Positions 1 to 5,633 of a DNA stretch of 5,633 nucleotides are shown in pieces. The notes under the pieces are model-generated. The model saw nothing but the letters and a program-made list of their open reading frames with translations, did not search any database and was not told the DNA's origin. The number at the start of each line of letters is the position of its first letter. Position 1 is the stretch's first letter. The translations under genes were made by a program, and so were the position numbers. This stretch comes from Lachnospiraceae bacterium (lineage in GTDB: Bacteria > Bacillota > Clostridia > Lachnospirales > Lachnospiraceae), in the NCBI GenBank assembly GCA_900772685.1, contig CAAGRP010000227.1:1-5633 (forward strand), read 5' to 3'.

Positions 1-148
1 ATAGCATACATTCGGCTTTATAAAAAGCGAAAAGCTTATTTCCGGTCTTTTTGAGCTTGAAGATCCGTATCATTGTCCTCACGGAAGACCCGTAATGATC
101 TCACTTTCTCATTATGAGCTTGATAAGAAATTTAAAAGGATAGTGTAG
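1..148 (+). CDS. mutL: DNA mismatch repair protein MutL, C-terminal end (partial, possibly disrupted)
   Basis: This is the 3' end of mutL, whose product coordinates mismatch repair after MutS binds a mismatch. In Gram-positive bacteria its C-terminal domain is a metal-dependent nicking endonuclease. The frame with codons beginning at 5, 8, 11 and so on reads HTFGFIKSEKLISGLF, then LEDPYHCPHGRPV (CPHGRP at 74-91) and LDKKFKRIV before TAG at 146-148. CPHGRP and the FKR triplet are two conserved motifs of the endonuclease-type MutL C-terminus, and the ending matches the family's usual end. An oddity is that the same frame has a TAG at 2-4, so the reading frame cannot be followed to the left edge. 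Either the gene is broken or frameshifted just here, or the sequence has an error. Only about 47 residues are visible. The family call is secure; intactness cannot be judged. miaA starts 5 nt after the stop. Confidence 0.85.
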
Positions 149-153
149 GATAT

Positions 154-1110
154 ATGACAATGAAGAAAAAATGTATCGTTATTGCCGGACCTACGGCGGT
201 CGGAAAGACCGAATTATCGATAAGGCTTGCAAAGGAGCTGAACGGAGCGGTTATATCGGCAGATTCGATGCAGGTATATAAGGGAATGGATATAGGCTCA
301 GCAAAAGTAAGAAAAGAAGAGATGCAGGGGATAGAGCATTATCTGATAGATGAGCTGGATCCGAAGGAGGAGTTTCATGTTGTAAGATTTCAGCAGATGG
401 CTAAAAAAGCCATGGATGAGATCTATGATAATGGAAAGCTTCCGATAATAGCAGGGGGAACCGGTTTTTATATACAGGCACTTTTAAGGGATATTGATTT
501 TACCGAAACAGGTAAAGAAACAGACATCCGTTCGAAATACCATGAAATTTCGGAAAAAGAAGGGACTGAAAAGCTTTATGAGCTTTTAAAGCAAAAGGAT
601 CCTAAGGCAGCGGAGTATATACACCCCAATAATGTGAAAAGAGTAATACGCGCACTCGAGTTTTTTGATGAGACCGGAGAGTGTATTTCAGAGCATAATA
701 CGCAGCAGAGCCAAAAGACTTCTCCATACACATATGCATATTTTGTGTTAAATGATGACAGAGACGTCTTATATGACAGGATCAACAGGCGAGTTGATAA
801 GATGCTCGATGACGGACTGCTTGAAGAAGTAACAAGGCTTAAGGAGATGGGCCTTAAGGAAGACGATATATCGATGAAGGGTATAGGCTACAGAGAGTTT
901 TTTCCGTATTTCAGAGGAGAAATCTCTTTAGAAGAAGCGATCGAAGCAGTAAAAGCCGATTCCCGGCATTTTGCAAAGAGACAGATAACATGGTTTAAAC
1001 GCGAAAAGGATGCGATCTGGTTTGACAGAACCGAATATGACAACGACAATGACCGTATACTGGCCGCAATGATAAGCAAATGGAAAGAGATAGAAAATGA
1101 AAGTTATTGA
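154..1110 (+). CDS. miaA: tRNA dimethylallyltransferase MiaA
   Basis: MiaA transfers a dimethylallyl group from dimethylallyl diphosphate to N6 of A37 in tRNAs reading UNN codons, the first step of i6A/ms2i6A formation in the cytoplasm. The 318-residue product is of normal family length. Visible motifs are the P-loop GPTAVGKT (12-19), DSMQVYKGMDIGSAK (37-51, with the catalytic Asp37), GGTGFYIQAL (101-110), RVIRALE (163-169), IGYREF (244-249) and the C-terminal RHFAKRQITWFKRE (271-284). All are intact, so it should be active. The start is uncertain by two codons. ATG at 154 lies only 3 nt after AGGA (147-150), whereas ATG at 160 has a 9-nt spacer and gives MKKKCIVIAGPTAVGKT, closer to typical MiaA N-termini; I slightly favour 160. 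The gene follows mutL by 5 nt and overlaps the next gene by 14 nt, so it is probably cotranscribed with both. Confidence 0.97.
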   Translation: MTMKKKCIVIAGPTAVGKTELSIRLAKELNGAVISADSMQVYKGMDIGSAKVRKEEMQGIEHYLIDELDPKEEFHVVRFQQMAKKAMDEIYDNGKLPIIAGGTGFYIQALLRDIDFTETGKETDIRSKYHEISEKEGTEKLYELLKQKDPKAAEYIHPNNVKRVIRALEFFDETGECISEHNTQQSQKTSPYTYAYFVLNDDRDVLYDRINRRVDKMLDDGLLEEVTRLKEMGLKEDDISMKGIGYREFFPYFRGEISLEEAIEAVKADSRHFAKRQITWFKREKDAIWFDRTEYDNDNDRILAAMISKWKEIENESY

Positions 1111-2392
1111 AGAAGCATATGAGAAAATGGGCATATGCAGGGAGGTCGTTCATTTAGGACAGCTTGTAAATGAGTCTTTAAAGGAGAGATTTGAAGAGAT
1201 CGACAAGGTTGCCGAGATCAACCAGCTCAAGGTCCTTAAAGCAATGCAGGACAGCAAGGTCTCGGAGGGCTGCCTGTATCCGTCTACAGGATACGGATAC
1301 AATGACCTCGGAAGAGAAACTCTTGAACAGGTATATGCAAAGACCTTTAATACGGAGGATGCTTTGGTAAGACCGCAGATAACCTGCGGAACACATGCAT
1401 TGAATGTTGCGCTTGCCGCAAATCTAAGACCGGGAGATGAGCTTTTATCTCCTGTCGGAAAGCCCTATGACACTCTTGAAGAGGTGATAGGAATAAGGCA
1501 GTCAAAGGGATCGCTTGCGGAATACGGTATCACATACAAACAGGTTGAGTTAAAAGAGGACGGAAGCTTTGATTACGAAGCAATAAAAGATGCGATAAAC
1601 GAAAGGACAAGGCTTGCTACGATACAGAGGTCAAAGGGATATCTCACAAGACCTACATTTTCGGTAAAGCAGATCGGAGAACTGATCTCATTTATAAAAG
1701 GCATAAATCCTGATATCATATGCATGGTCGATAACTGCTATGGGGAATTCGTTGAGACTATAGAGCCAAGTGATGTCGGAGCCGACATAATAGTAGGATC
1801 ACTTATCAAAAACCCGGGAGGCGGTCTTGCACCTATAGGAGGCTACATAGCAGGAAAAAAAGAATATATCGAAAATGCGGCATACAGACTTACTTCACCC
1901 GGACTCGGTAAGGAGGTCGGAGCTACGCTCGGAGTAAATAAGGATTTCTTCCAGGGGCTTTTCCTAGCACCTACGGTAACGGCAGGTGCGTTAAAGGGAG
2001 CTATATTTGCCGCAAATATATATGAGAGATTTGGCTTTGGAGTCGTTCCGGATTCAACCGAGAGCAGACATGATATCATACAGGCTATCACATTCGGAAA
2101 GCCGGAGGGAGTTATCGCTTTCTGCAAGGGAATACAGGCTGCGGCGCCTGTTGACAGCTTTGTCACACCGGAGCCGTGGGCAATGCCGGGATATGATTCT
2201 GATGTGATCATGGCTGCAGGAGCTTTTATACAGGGCTCATCTATCGAGCTGAGTGCCGACGGACCTATCAAACCGCCTTATAACGTATATTTTCAGGGCG
2301 GACTTACATGGGAGCATGCAAAGACAGGTATCCTTATGAGTCTTCAAAAGGTTCTTGAGGCAGGTCTTGTTAAAAAGGAAGATCTTATCTGA
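1097..2392 (+). CDS. PLP-dependent methionine gamma-lyase family protein (YnbB / 'aluminium resistance' family)
   Basis: This 431-residue protein belongs to the fold-type I PLP enzyme family annotated as 'methionine gamma-lyase family' or 'aluminium resistance protein' (Bacillus subtilis YnbB is a member). The family resembles Cys/Met-metabolism lyases, but the native substrate of most members has not been shown, so the lyase name is a family label rather than a proven reaction. The sequence shows YPSTGYGYNDLGRETLE (61-77), a cofactor-region CGTHAL (97-102), MVDNCYGEF (210-218) with Asp212 placed to pair with the PLP nitrogen, and GSLIKNPGGG (234-243) with Lys238 the likely Schiff-base lysine. 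The C-terminal domain includes EPWAMPGYDSDVIMAAGAF (359-377). Length is normal and no key residue appears missing. It starts inside the end of miaA (14-nt overlap) after a purine-rich GGAAAGAGAT, and its stop overlaps the next start (TGATG). Placement beside miaA is a common Bacillota arrangement. It is probably cytosolic, with no signal peptide or membrane segment. Confidence 0.92.
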   Translation: MKVIEEAYEKMGICREVVHLGQLVNESLKERFEEIDKVAEINQLKVLKAMQDSKVSEGCLYPSTGYGYNDLGRETLEQVYAKTFNTEDALVRPQITCGTHALNVALAANLRPGDELLSPVGKPYDTLEEVIGIRQSKGSLAEYGITYKQVELKEDGSFDYEAIKDAINERTRLATIQRSKGYLTRPTFSVKQIGELISFIKGINPDIICMVDNCYGEFVETIEPSDVGADIIVGSLIKNPGGGLAPIGGYIAGKKEYIENAAYRLTSPGLGKEVGATLGVNKDFFQGLFLAPTVTAGALKGAIFAANIYERFGFGVVPDSTESRHDIIQAITFGKPEGVIAFCKGIQAAAPVDSFVTPEPWAMPGYDSDVIMAAGAFIQGSSIELSADGPIKPPYNVYFQGGLTWEHAKTGILMSLQKVLEAGLVKKEDLI

Positions 2393-3564
2393 TGAAAAAG
2401 ATAATTGTTATAGGAGGCGGAGCCTCCGGCATAACAGCCGCCATATTTGCCGCTCGTTCCGGGCATGATGTAACGGTACTTGAGCAGAATGACAGACCGT
2501 TAAAGAAGCTTCATGTTACGGGAAACGGACGATGTAATCTTACTAATCTTAACTGGGACGATACACATTGCTTAAGGAGCGAAGACAGCAAAAAGGCATA
2601 TGAGATAATCAAGCACTTCGATGCGGAAAAGACAATTGGTTTTTTTGCGTCAATCGGAATTCCCGTAAAGGACAGGAACGGCTGGGTATATCCCAGGTGC
2701 GATTCTGCAGCAGCTGTCACAAAGGCTTTATTATATGAGGCCGGACAGAATAAGGTCAGGATAAAGACGAACCAGAAGGTTCTCGGGATAAAAAGAAAAG
2801 AGGGCGGATTTTCTGTTCTTACAGACGGATGGACATACGAATGTGACTGTGTGATAGTATCTGCGGGCAGCATGGCTTCAGTGAAAGAGGACGGAAGCTT
2901 TCTTGTGGAAAACACCGCAAAAAGTCTTGGTATGTGCTTTTTAAAACAGCTTCCGGCATTGTCTGCGATAAAGCTTAAGAGCAATAAGCTTGGAGTATGG
3001 AGCGGAGTAAGGATCGATTCGACTGTTACATTATATATAGAAGGCAAAAAGACTGTTTCCGAAAGGGGAGAGCTTCAGCTTACGGAAAACGGCATATCGG
3101 GTATCCCTGCGTTTCAAATAAGCAGATATGCTGCAAGAGCTGTCTACGAGGGAAAAAGTGCTTCTGTAAGGATAGATTTTCTGCCGGAATATGAAACAGA
3201 GGATATTGATGCTTTTGTTTCGGATATAAAGAAGAGATATCCCGAAAAAGGATTAAAGGATATACTTTCGGGTCTTTTACCGGAAAAGCTTGCTTCTTTT
3301 CTGGTTGCAAAGAAAGACAATAACAGGGTATATGAGAATATTAAGAATATCGAATTTGCTGTAAAAGGCTGTGCCGATATAAGAACATCGCAGTGCGCAT
3401 CGGGAGGGATAGCTCTTTTTGAGGTTGATGAAAATCTTCAGAGCTTAAAATGTCCAGGATTGTATTTTACAGGTGAAGCTCTCGATGTTGACGGAAAATG
3501 CGGGGGATACAATCTTCAGTGGGCATGGTCGACAGGATATGCAGCAGGTTCAGCTATAATCTGA
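2392..3564 (+). CDS. HI0933/BaiN-family FAD-dependent oxidoreductase
   Basis: This 390-residue flavoprotein belongs to the HI0933-like family (relatives YhiN and BaiN; often auto-named 'aminoacetone oxidase family' or 'NAD(P)/FAD-dependent oxidoreductase'). The N-terminal Rossmann motif is GGGASG (8-13), with Glu31 ending the second strand (VTVLEQ) as the expected FAD-ribose ligand. The family signature VTGNGRCNLTN follows at 42-52. Further markers are GWVYPRCDSAAAV (97-109), GELQLTENGISGIPAF (226-241), CASGGI (335-340) and the FAD-closing FTGEALDVDGKCGGYNLQ (359-376). BaiN of Clostridium scindens has been linked to bile-acid reduction, but membership alone does not support that activity here, because the family is present in many bacteria with no bile-acid pathway. 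I would call the substrate unknown. Translation is probably coupled to the upstream gene (1-nt TGATG overlap, with AAGGAA at 2375-2380 as a possible ribosome site 11 nt upstream). No membrane segment or signal peptide is seen. Confidence 0.92.
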   Translation: MKKIIVIGGGASGITAAIFAARSGHDVTVLEQNDRPLKKLHVTGNGRCNLTNLNWDDTHCLRSEDSKKAYEIIKHFDAEKTIGFFASIGIPVKDRNGWVYPRCDSAAAVTKALLYEAGQNKVRIKTNQKVLGIKRKEGGFSVLTDGWTYECDCVIVSAGSMASVKEDGSFLVENTAKSLGMCFLKQLPALSAIKLKSNKLGVWSGVRIDSTVTLYIEGKKTVSERGELQLTENGISGIPAFQISRYAARAVYEGKSASVRIDFLPEYETEDIDAFVSDIKKRYPEKGLKDILSGLLPEKLASFLVAKKDNNRVYENIKNIEFAVKGCADIRTSQCASGGIALFEVDENLQSLKCPGLYFTGEALDVDGKCGGYNLQWAWSTGYAAGSAII

Positions 3565-3570
3565 CCATAC

Positions 3571-3576
3571 GGAGAT
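3571..3576 (+). promoter_or_regulatory. Ribosome binding site for the COG2509-type flavoprotein
   Basis: GGAGAT at 3571-3576 lies in the 16-nt gap after the preceding stop; its GGAG core is 6 nt from the ATG at 3581. It is the clearest Shine-Dalgarno site on the + strand and supports that start. There is no room for a separate promoter, which argues for cotranscription with the upstream gene. Confidence 0.75.
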
Positions 3577-3580
3577 ATAT

Positions 3581-5194
3581 ATGATTAAGATTAGCCAGAT
3601 CAAAATGCCGATAAGATCGGACATGGCAGCGCTTGAGAATAAAATATGTGAGATCTTAAGGGTCGATAAAAGCAGGATAACAGACTGGCAGATAGAAAAA
3701 CGTTCGATAGAGGCAAGAAAACGAGAAAAGCTTTCTTATGTATATTCTGTCGCTGTTTCCCTGAAAAATGAAAAAACGGTTCTTTTAAAGAACAAAAATA
3801 AGAATGTAACGCTCTTAAACAAAGCAGAATATGAGCTGCCGGTATATACGGGGATCCATGCCGAAGAAAGACCGGTCATCATCGGAAGCGGTCCTGCGGG
3901 ACTTTTCTGCGGATATCTGCTTGCAGCTGCCGGTTTAAAGCCTTTGATAATTGAAAGAGGCGAATGTGTCGAGGAACGCAGAAGGACAGTTGAACATTTC
4001 TGGAAAACAAACGAGCTCGATACAGAATCAAATGTTCAGTTCGGAGAGGGCGGAGCAGGTACTTTTTCAGACGGAAAGCTCAATACGGGAGTGAAGGACA
4101 GGCAGGGAAGGATAGAGTTTGTCTTAAAGACCTTTGTCCAAAACGGAGCTGCACAGGATATATTATATGATTCAAAGCCGCATGTCGGCACTGATGTACT
4201 ATATGAGGTCGTAAGAAATCTACGTGAAAAGATAATAGAACTCGGCGGTGAGTTTTTATTTAAAAATGCTGTCAGGAGCTTCGATATAGAAGAAGGAAGA
4301 GTAAGAGCTGTTGTCTTAAAAGATGCGGAAAGGATAGAAACCGGTATATGTGTTGCGGCAATCGGTCATTCGGCCAGAGATACCGTACAGGAGTTATACA
4401 GACTGGGAGCGGATATATCGGCAAAGGCCTTTGCAATAGGAGTAAGACTGCAGCATCCGCAGGAAATCATAAACCGTTCTCAATGGGGTGAGGATCATCC
4501 AAAAGAACTTGGAGCGGCTCCTTACAGCCTTTCGGTAAAGACAAAGGACGGCAGAGGGGTATATTCTTTCTGTATGTGTCCGGGCGGATATGTTGTCAAT
4601 GCTTCATCGGAGAGTGAAAGACTTGCTGTAAACGGCATGAGCTATTCGGGACGTGATTCCGGATATGCAAACAGTGCCATCATCGTTACTGTTGAGCCTA
4701 AGGACTATCTTTCTTTTAAAAAGGATATGCCCGAGGCTTTAAGCGCTATCGCTTTCCAAAGGAGTCTCGAGGAAGGAGCTTATAAAGCAGGAAACGGATA
4801 TATCCCTGTACAGAGATTTGAAGATTTTAAGGATAACAGGATATCGTCATCTAATTCTTTTGAGCCCTGCACAAAGGGAAGATGGGAATATGCTGATGTA
4901 AGGAACATCTTCCCTTTGTTTATCGCAGAGGACATAGCATCGGGCATCGACCTTATGGGAGGCAGGATAGAACATTTCAATATGGATGATGCACTTTTGA
5001 TGGGAGTTGAAAGCAGGACCTCATCGCCTGTAAGGATAATAAGAGATGAGGACTATGAGAGCAATATAAAAGGATTATATCCATGCGGAGAAGGAGCGGG
5101 ATATGCAGGAGGCATAGTATCGGCGGCCGTTGACGGAATGAAGGTGGCGGAGGCCATAATAAAAAGGCTTGGCAGTAAAAAAGGCACTGCGTAA
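3581..5194 (+). CDS. Uncharacterised FAD-dependent protein, COG2509 type
   Basis: This 537-residue protein matches the 'uncharacterised FAD-dependent dehydrogenase' family (COG2509). It has two parts. Residues 1 to about 95 form a Lys/Arg-rich N-terminal domain (IRSDMAALENKICEILRV, then IEKRSIEARKREKLSYVYSV) of unknown role, typical of this family. From about 97 comes a FAD-binding Rossmann fold with GSGPAG (102-107) and a strand ending IIERG (123-127). Then come the family-specific NVQFGEGGAGTFSDGKL (151-167), GRGVYSFCMCPGGYVVNASSE (two blocks within 324-344, with Cys331 and Cys333), GGRIEHFNMDD (460-470) and the C-terminal YPCGEGAGYAGGIVSAAVDG (500-519), which should complete the FAD site. 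Length and motifs look complete. Neither the reaction nor the electron partner is known from the sequence. It is the last gene of the + strand run, and its stop codon falls in the loop of the terminator hairpin. No secretion signal or membrane helix is seen, so it is probably cytosolic. Confidence 0.9.
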   Translation: MIKISQIKMPIRSDMAALENKICEILRVDKSRITDWQIEKRSIEARKREKLSYVYSVAVSLKNEKTVLLKNKNKNVTLLNKAEYELPVYTGIHAEERPVIIGSGPAGLFCGYLLAAAGLKPLIIERGECVEERRRTVEHFWKTNELDTESNVQFGEGGAGTFSDGKLNTGVKDRQGRIEFVLKTFVQNGAAQDILYDSKPHVGTDVLYEVVRNLREKIIELGGEFLFKNAVRSFDIEEGRVRAVVLKDAERIETGICVAAIGHSARDTVQELYRLGADISAKAFAIGVRLQHPQEIINRSQWGEDHPKELGAAPYSLSVKTKDGRGVYSFCMCPGGYVVNASSESERLAVNGMSYSGRDSGYANSAIIVTVEPKDYLSFKKDMPEALSAIAFQRSLEEGAYKAGNGYIPVQRFEDFKDNRISSSNSFEPCTKGRWEYADVRNIFPLFIAEDIASGIDLMGGRIEHFNMDDALLMGVESRTSSPVRIIRDEDYESNIKGLYPCGEGAGYAGGIVSAAVDGMKVAEAIIKRLGSKKGTA

Positions 5195-5206
5195 TGCAGC
5201 GCCTTT
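5180..5206. terminator. Bidirectional intrinsic terminator between convergent genes
   Basis: The hairpin has arms AAAGGC-A-CTGC (5180-5190) and GCAG-C-GCCTTT (5196-5206), with one A/C mismatch and a 5-nt GTAAT loop. Read on the minus strand it is followed by six T's (complement of 5177-5182), a good U-tract for ending the repressor transcript. On the + strand the tail is only TTT and then AAC, so termination of the long operon may be weaker. The stop codon of the + gene (5192-5194) lies in the loop, and the repressor stop is only 3 nt beyond the right arm. Confidence 0.8.
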
Positions 5207-5208
5207 AA

Positions 5209-5577
5209 CTAAGCTTCGAGATGAACATGTTTTTTTATTGCTTCGATCGATTCGTCGCTGATAACGTGCTCTATGGCACAGGCATCCTCGACAGCTGTTT
5301 TTTCGTCAACACCGAGTCTTACCAGTATTTTACTGATAAGGTTATGTCTGTCATATATCTTTTCGGCGATCGCGCGACCCGAGTCGGTAAGAGTAATATA
5401 TCCTGACGGATCTATCTCTATAAAACCATCGTTCTTAAGTATATTTACCGCTCTGCTTACGGAAGGCTTTGAAAAGTTCATATGATCAGCAATATCGATT
5501 GAGCGGACATTGGTTTTTTTCTTACTTAGTACCAGGATCGTTTCGAGATACATCTCTCCTGATTCATGTATTTTCAT
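5209..5577 (-). CDS. DtxR/MntR-family metal-dependent transcriptional repressor, short form
   Basis: This is a 122-residue cytoplasmic regulator of the DtxR/MntR family, which binds DNA when loaded with Fe2+ or Mn2+ and usually represses metal uptake genes. Residues 1 to about 65 form the winged helix-turn-helix (SIDIADHMNFSKPSVSRAVN at 26-45, wing around GYITLTDSGR at 59-68). Residues from about 68 to 117 form the metal-binding and dimerisation domain (DRHNLISKIL, then EDACAIEHVISDES at 97-110). It ends there, lacking the C-terminal SH3-like domain of full DtxR/IdeR, so it has MntR-like architecture. Aligned by eye, the likely metal ligands are Met9, Glu12, His78, Cys100, Glu103 and His104; Met9/Cys100/Glu103/His104 recall the primary site of DtxR (Met10, Cys102, Glu105, His106) rather than MntR's Asp8/Glu99. 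The start is supported by GGAG 8 nt upstream. It converges on the + strand operon and shares its terminator. Its targets are not in the window. Confidence 0.92.
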   Translation of the reverse strand: MKIHESGEMYLETILVLSKKKTNVRSIDIADHMNFSKPSVSRAVNILKNDGFIEIDPSGYITLTDSGRAIAEKIYDRHNLISKILVRLGVDEKTAVEDACAIEHVISDESIEAIKKHVHLEA

Positions 5578-5583
5578 TCAATT

Positions 5584-5589
5584 CACTCC
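5584..5589 (-). promoter_or_regulatory. Ribosome binding site of the DtxR-family repressor
   Basis: On the minus strand this reads GGAGTG, with the GGAG core (5586-5589) 8 nt from the ATG at 5577. It supports the chosen start, which also gives the expected family N-terminus (MKIHESGEMYLET). Confidence 0.75.
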
Positions 5590-5608
5590 GTTAAATAAAA
5601 CCTTAATA

Positions 5609-5629
5609 CCTTATGTTACAACCATTAGG
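5609..5629. promoter_or_regulatory. Imperfect inverted repeat, candidate operator upstream of the repressor
   Basis: The + strand arms are CCTTATGTT (5609-5617) and ACCATTAGG (5621-5629) around a 3-nt ACA centre; 7 of 9 arm positions are complementary. The repeat lies 32-52 nt upstream of the repressor's ATG, where an operator would be expected. A weak -10-like TATTAA sits on the minus strand at 5603-5608, next to the left arm, but no convincing -35 is visible. The 5600-5613 stretch also holds ACCTTA twice at an 8-nt period. The size (21 bp) is in the range of DtxR-family operators, but I do not recognise a known consensus box. Autoregulation is an inference from position only. Confidence 0.3.
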
Positions 5630-5633
5630 ATAC

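Noticed and set aside
1..153. A separate promoter for miaA upstream of 154
   Set aside because: The stretch is mutL coding sequence up to 148; no paired -35 and -10 boxes were convincing, and the 5-nt gap favours cotranscription.
1843..2271. 142-codon open frame on the minus strand within the PLP enzyme gene
   Set aside because: It is a shadow of the conserved + strand coding sequence; its Ala/Pro/Ser-rich translation matches no family I recognise.
2511..3047. 178-codon open frame on the minus strand, antisense to the HI0933-type gene
   Set aside because: It lies wholly inside a gene with clear family motifs on the + strand, has no recognisable domain, and is explained by codon bias of the sense gene.
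2392..3564. Calling the flavoprotein a bile-acid reductase (BaiN)
   Set aside because: The family is widespread in bacteria without bile-acid metabolism, and no other bai genes are present in the window.
5221..5485. Two + strand open frames (5221-5406 and 5273-5485) opposite the repressor
   Set aside because: Both are antisense to a gene with clear DtxR-family motifs, lack convincing ribosome sites, and show no domain.
5591..5621. Minus-strand promoter with TTGTAA (-35) and TATTTA (-10)
   Set aside because: The -10 matches only three of six consensus positions and would place the transcript start inside the ribosome site, so it is not supported.

Overview
The window looks like a chromosomal segment from a Bacillota bacterium, most likely a Clostridia/Lachnospiraceae-type anaerobe. 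The reasons are the gene order (mutL, then miaA, then a PLP enzyme of the 'methionine gamma-lyase / aluminium resistance' family), the heavy use of ATA and AGA/AGG codons, the moderately low G+C, and protein sequences that resemble clostridial family members. This placement is inferred by eye; no search was run.

Layout. Positions 1-148 hold the 3' end of mutL, recognised by CPHGRP and FKR. It is followed head to tail on the + strand by miaA (154-1110), a PLP-dependent methionine gamma-lyase family gene (1097-2392), an HI0933/BaiN-type flavoprotein (2392-3564) and a larger COG2509-type FAD-dependent protein (3581-5194). Junctions are very tight: 5 nt, a 14-nt overlap, a 1-nt TGATG overlap, and 16 nt. 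The five genes therefore look like one co-transcribed and partly translationally coupled unit. A hairpin at 5180-5206 ends it and also serves the convergent minus-strand gene, a short DtxR/MntR-family metal-dependent repressor (5209-5577). An imperfect inverted repeat upstream of that repressor could be its operator.

How the genes relate. MutL (mismatch repair) and MiaA (tRNA A37 prenylation) are a classic housekeeping pair. The PLP enzyme is a common companion of miaA in Bacillota. The two flavoproteins belong to widespread families whose physiological substrates are poorly established, so their presence here gives context but not function. The repressor is divergent in role and probably has its own transcription unit, extending to the right.

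I see no mobile element, CRISPR array, RNA gene or obviously new multi-gene system. The points most worth a second look are an in-frame TAG just inside the window in the mutL frame, the pairing of two poorly characterised flavoproteins in this operon, and the metal-ligand set of the short repressor. No gene-free stretch exceeds 60 bases.
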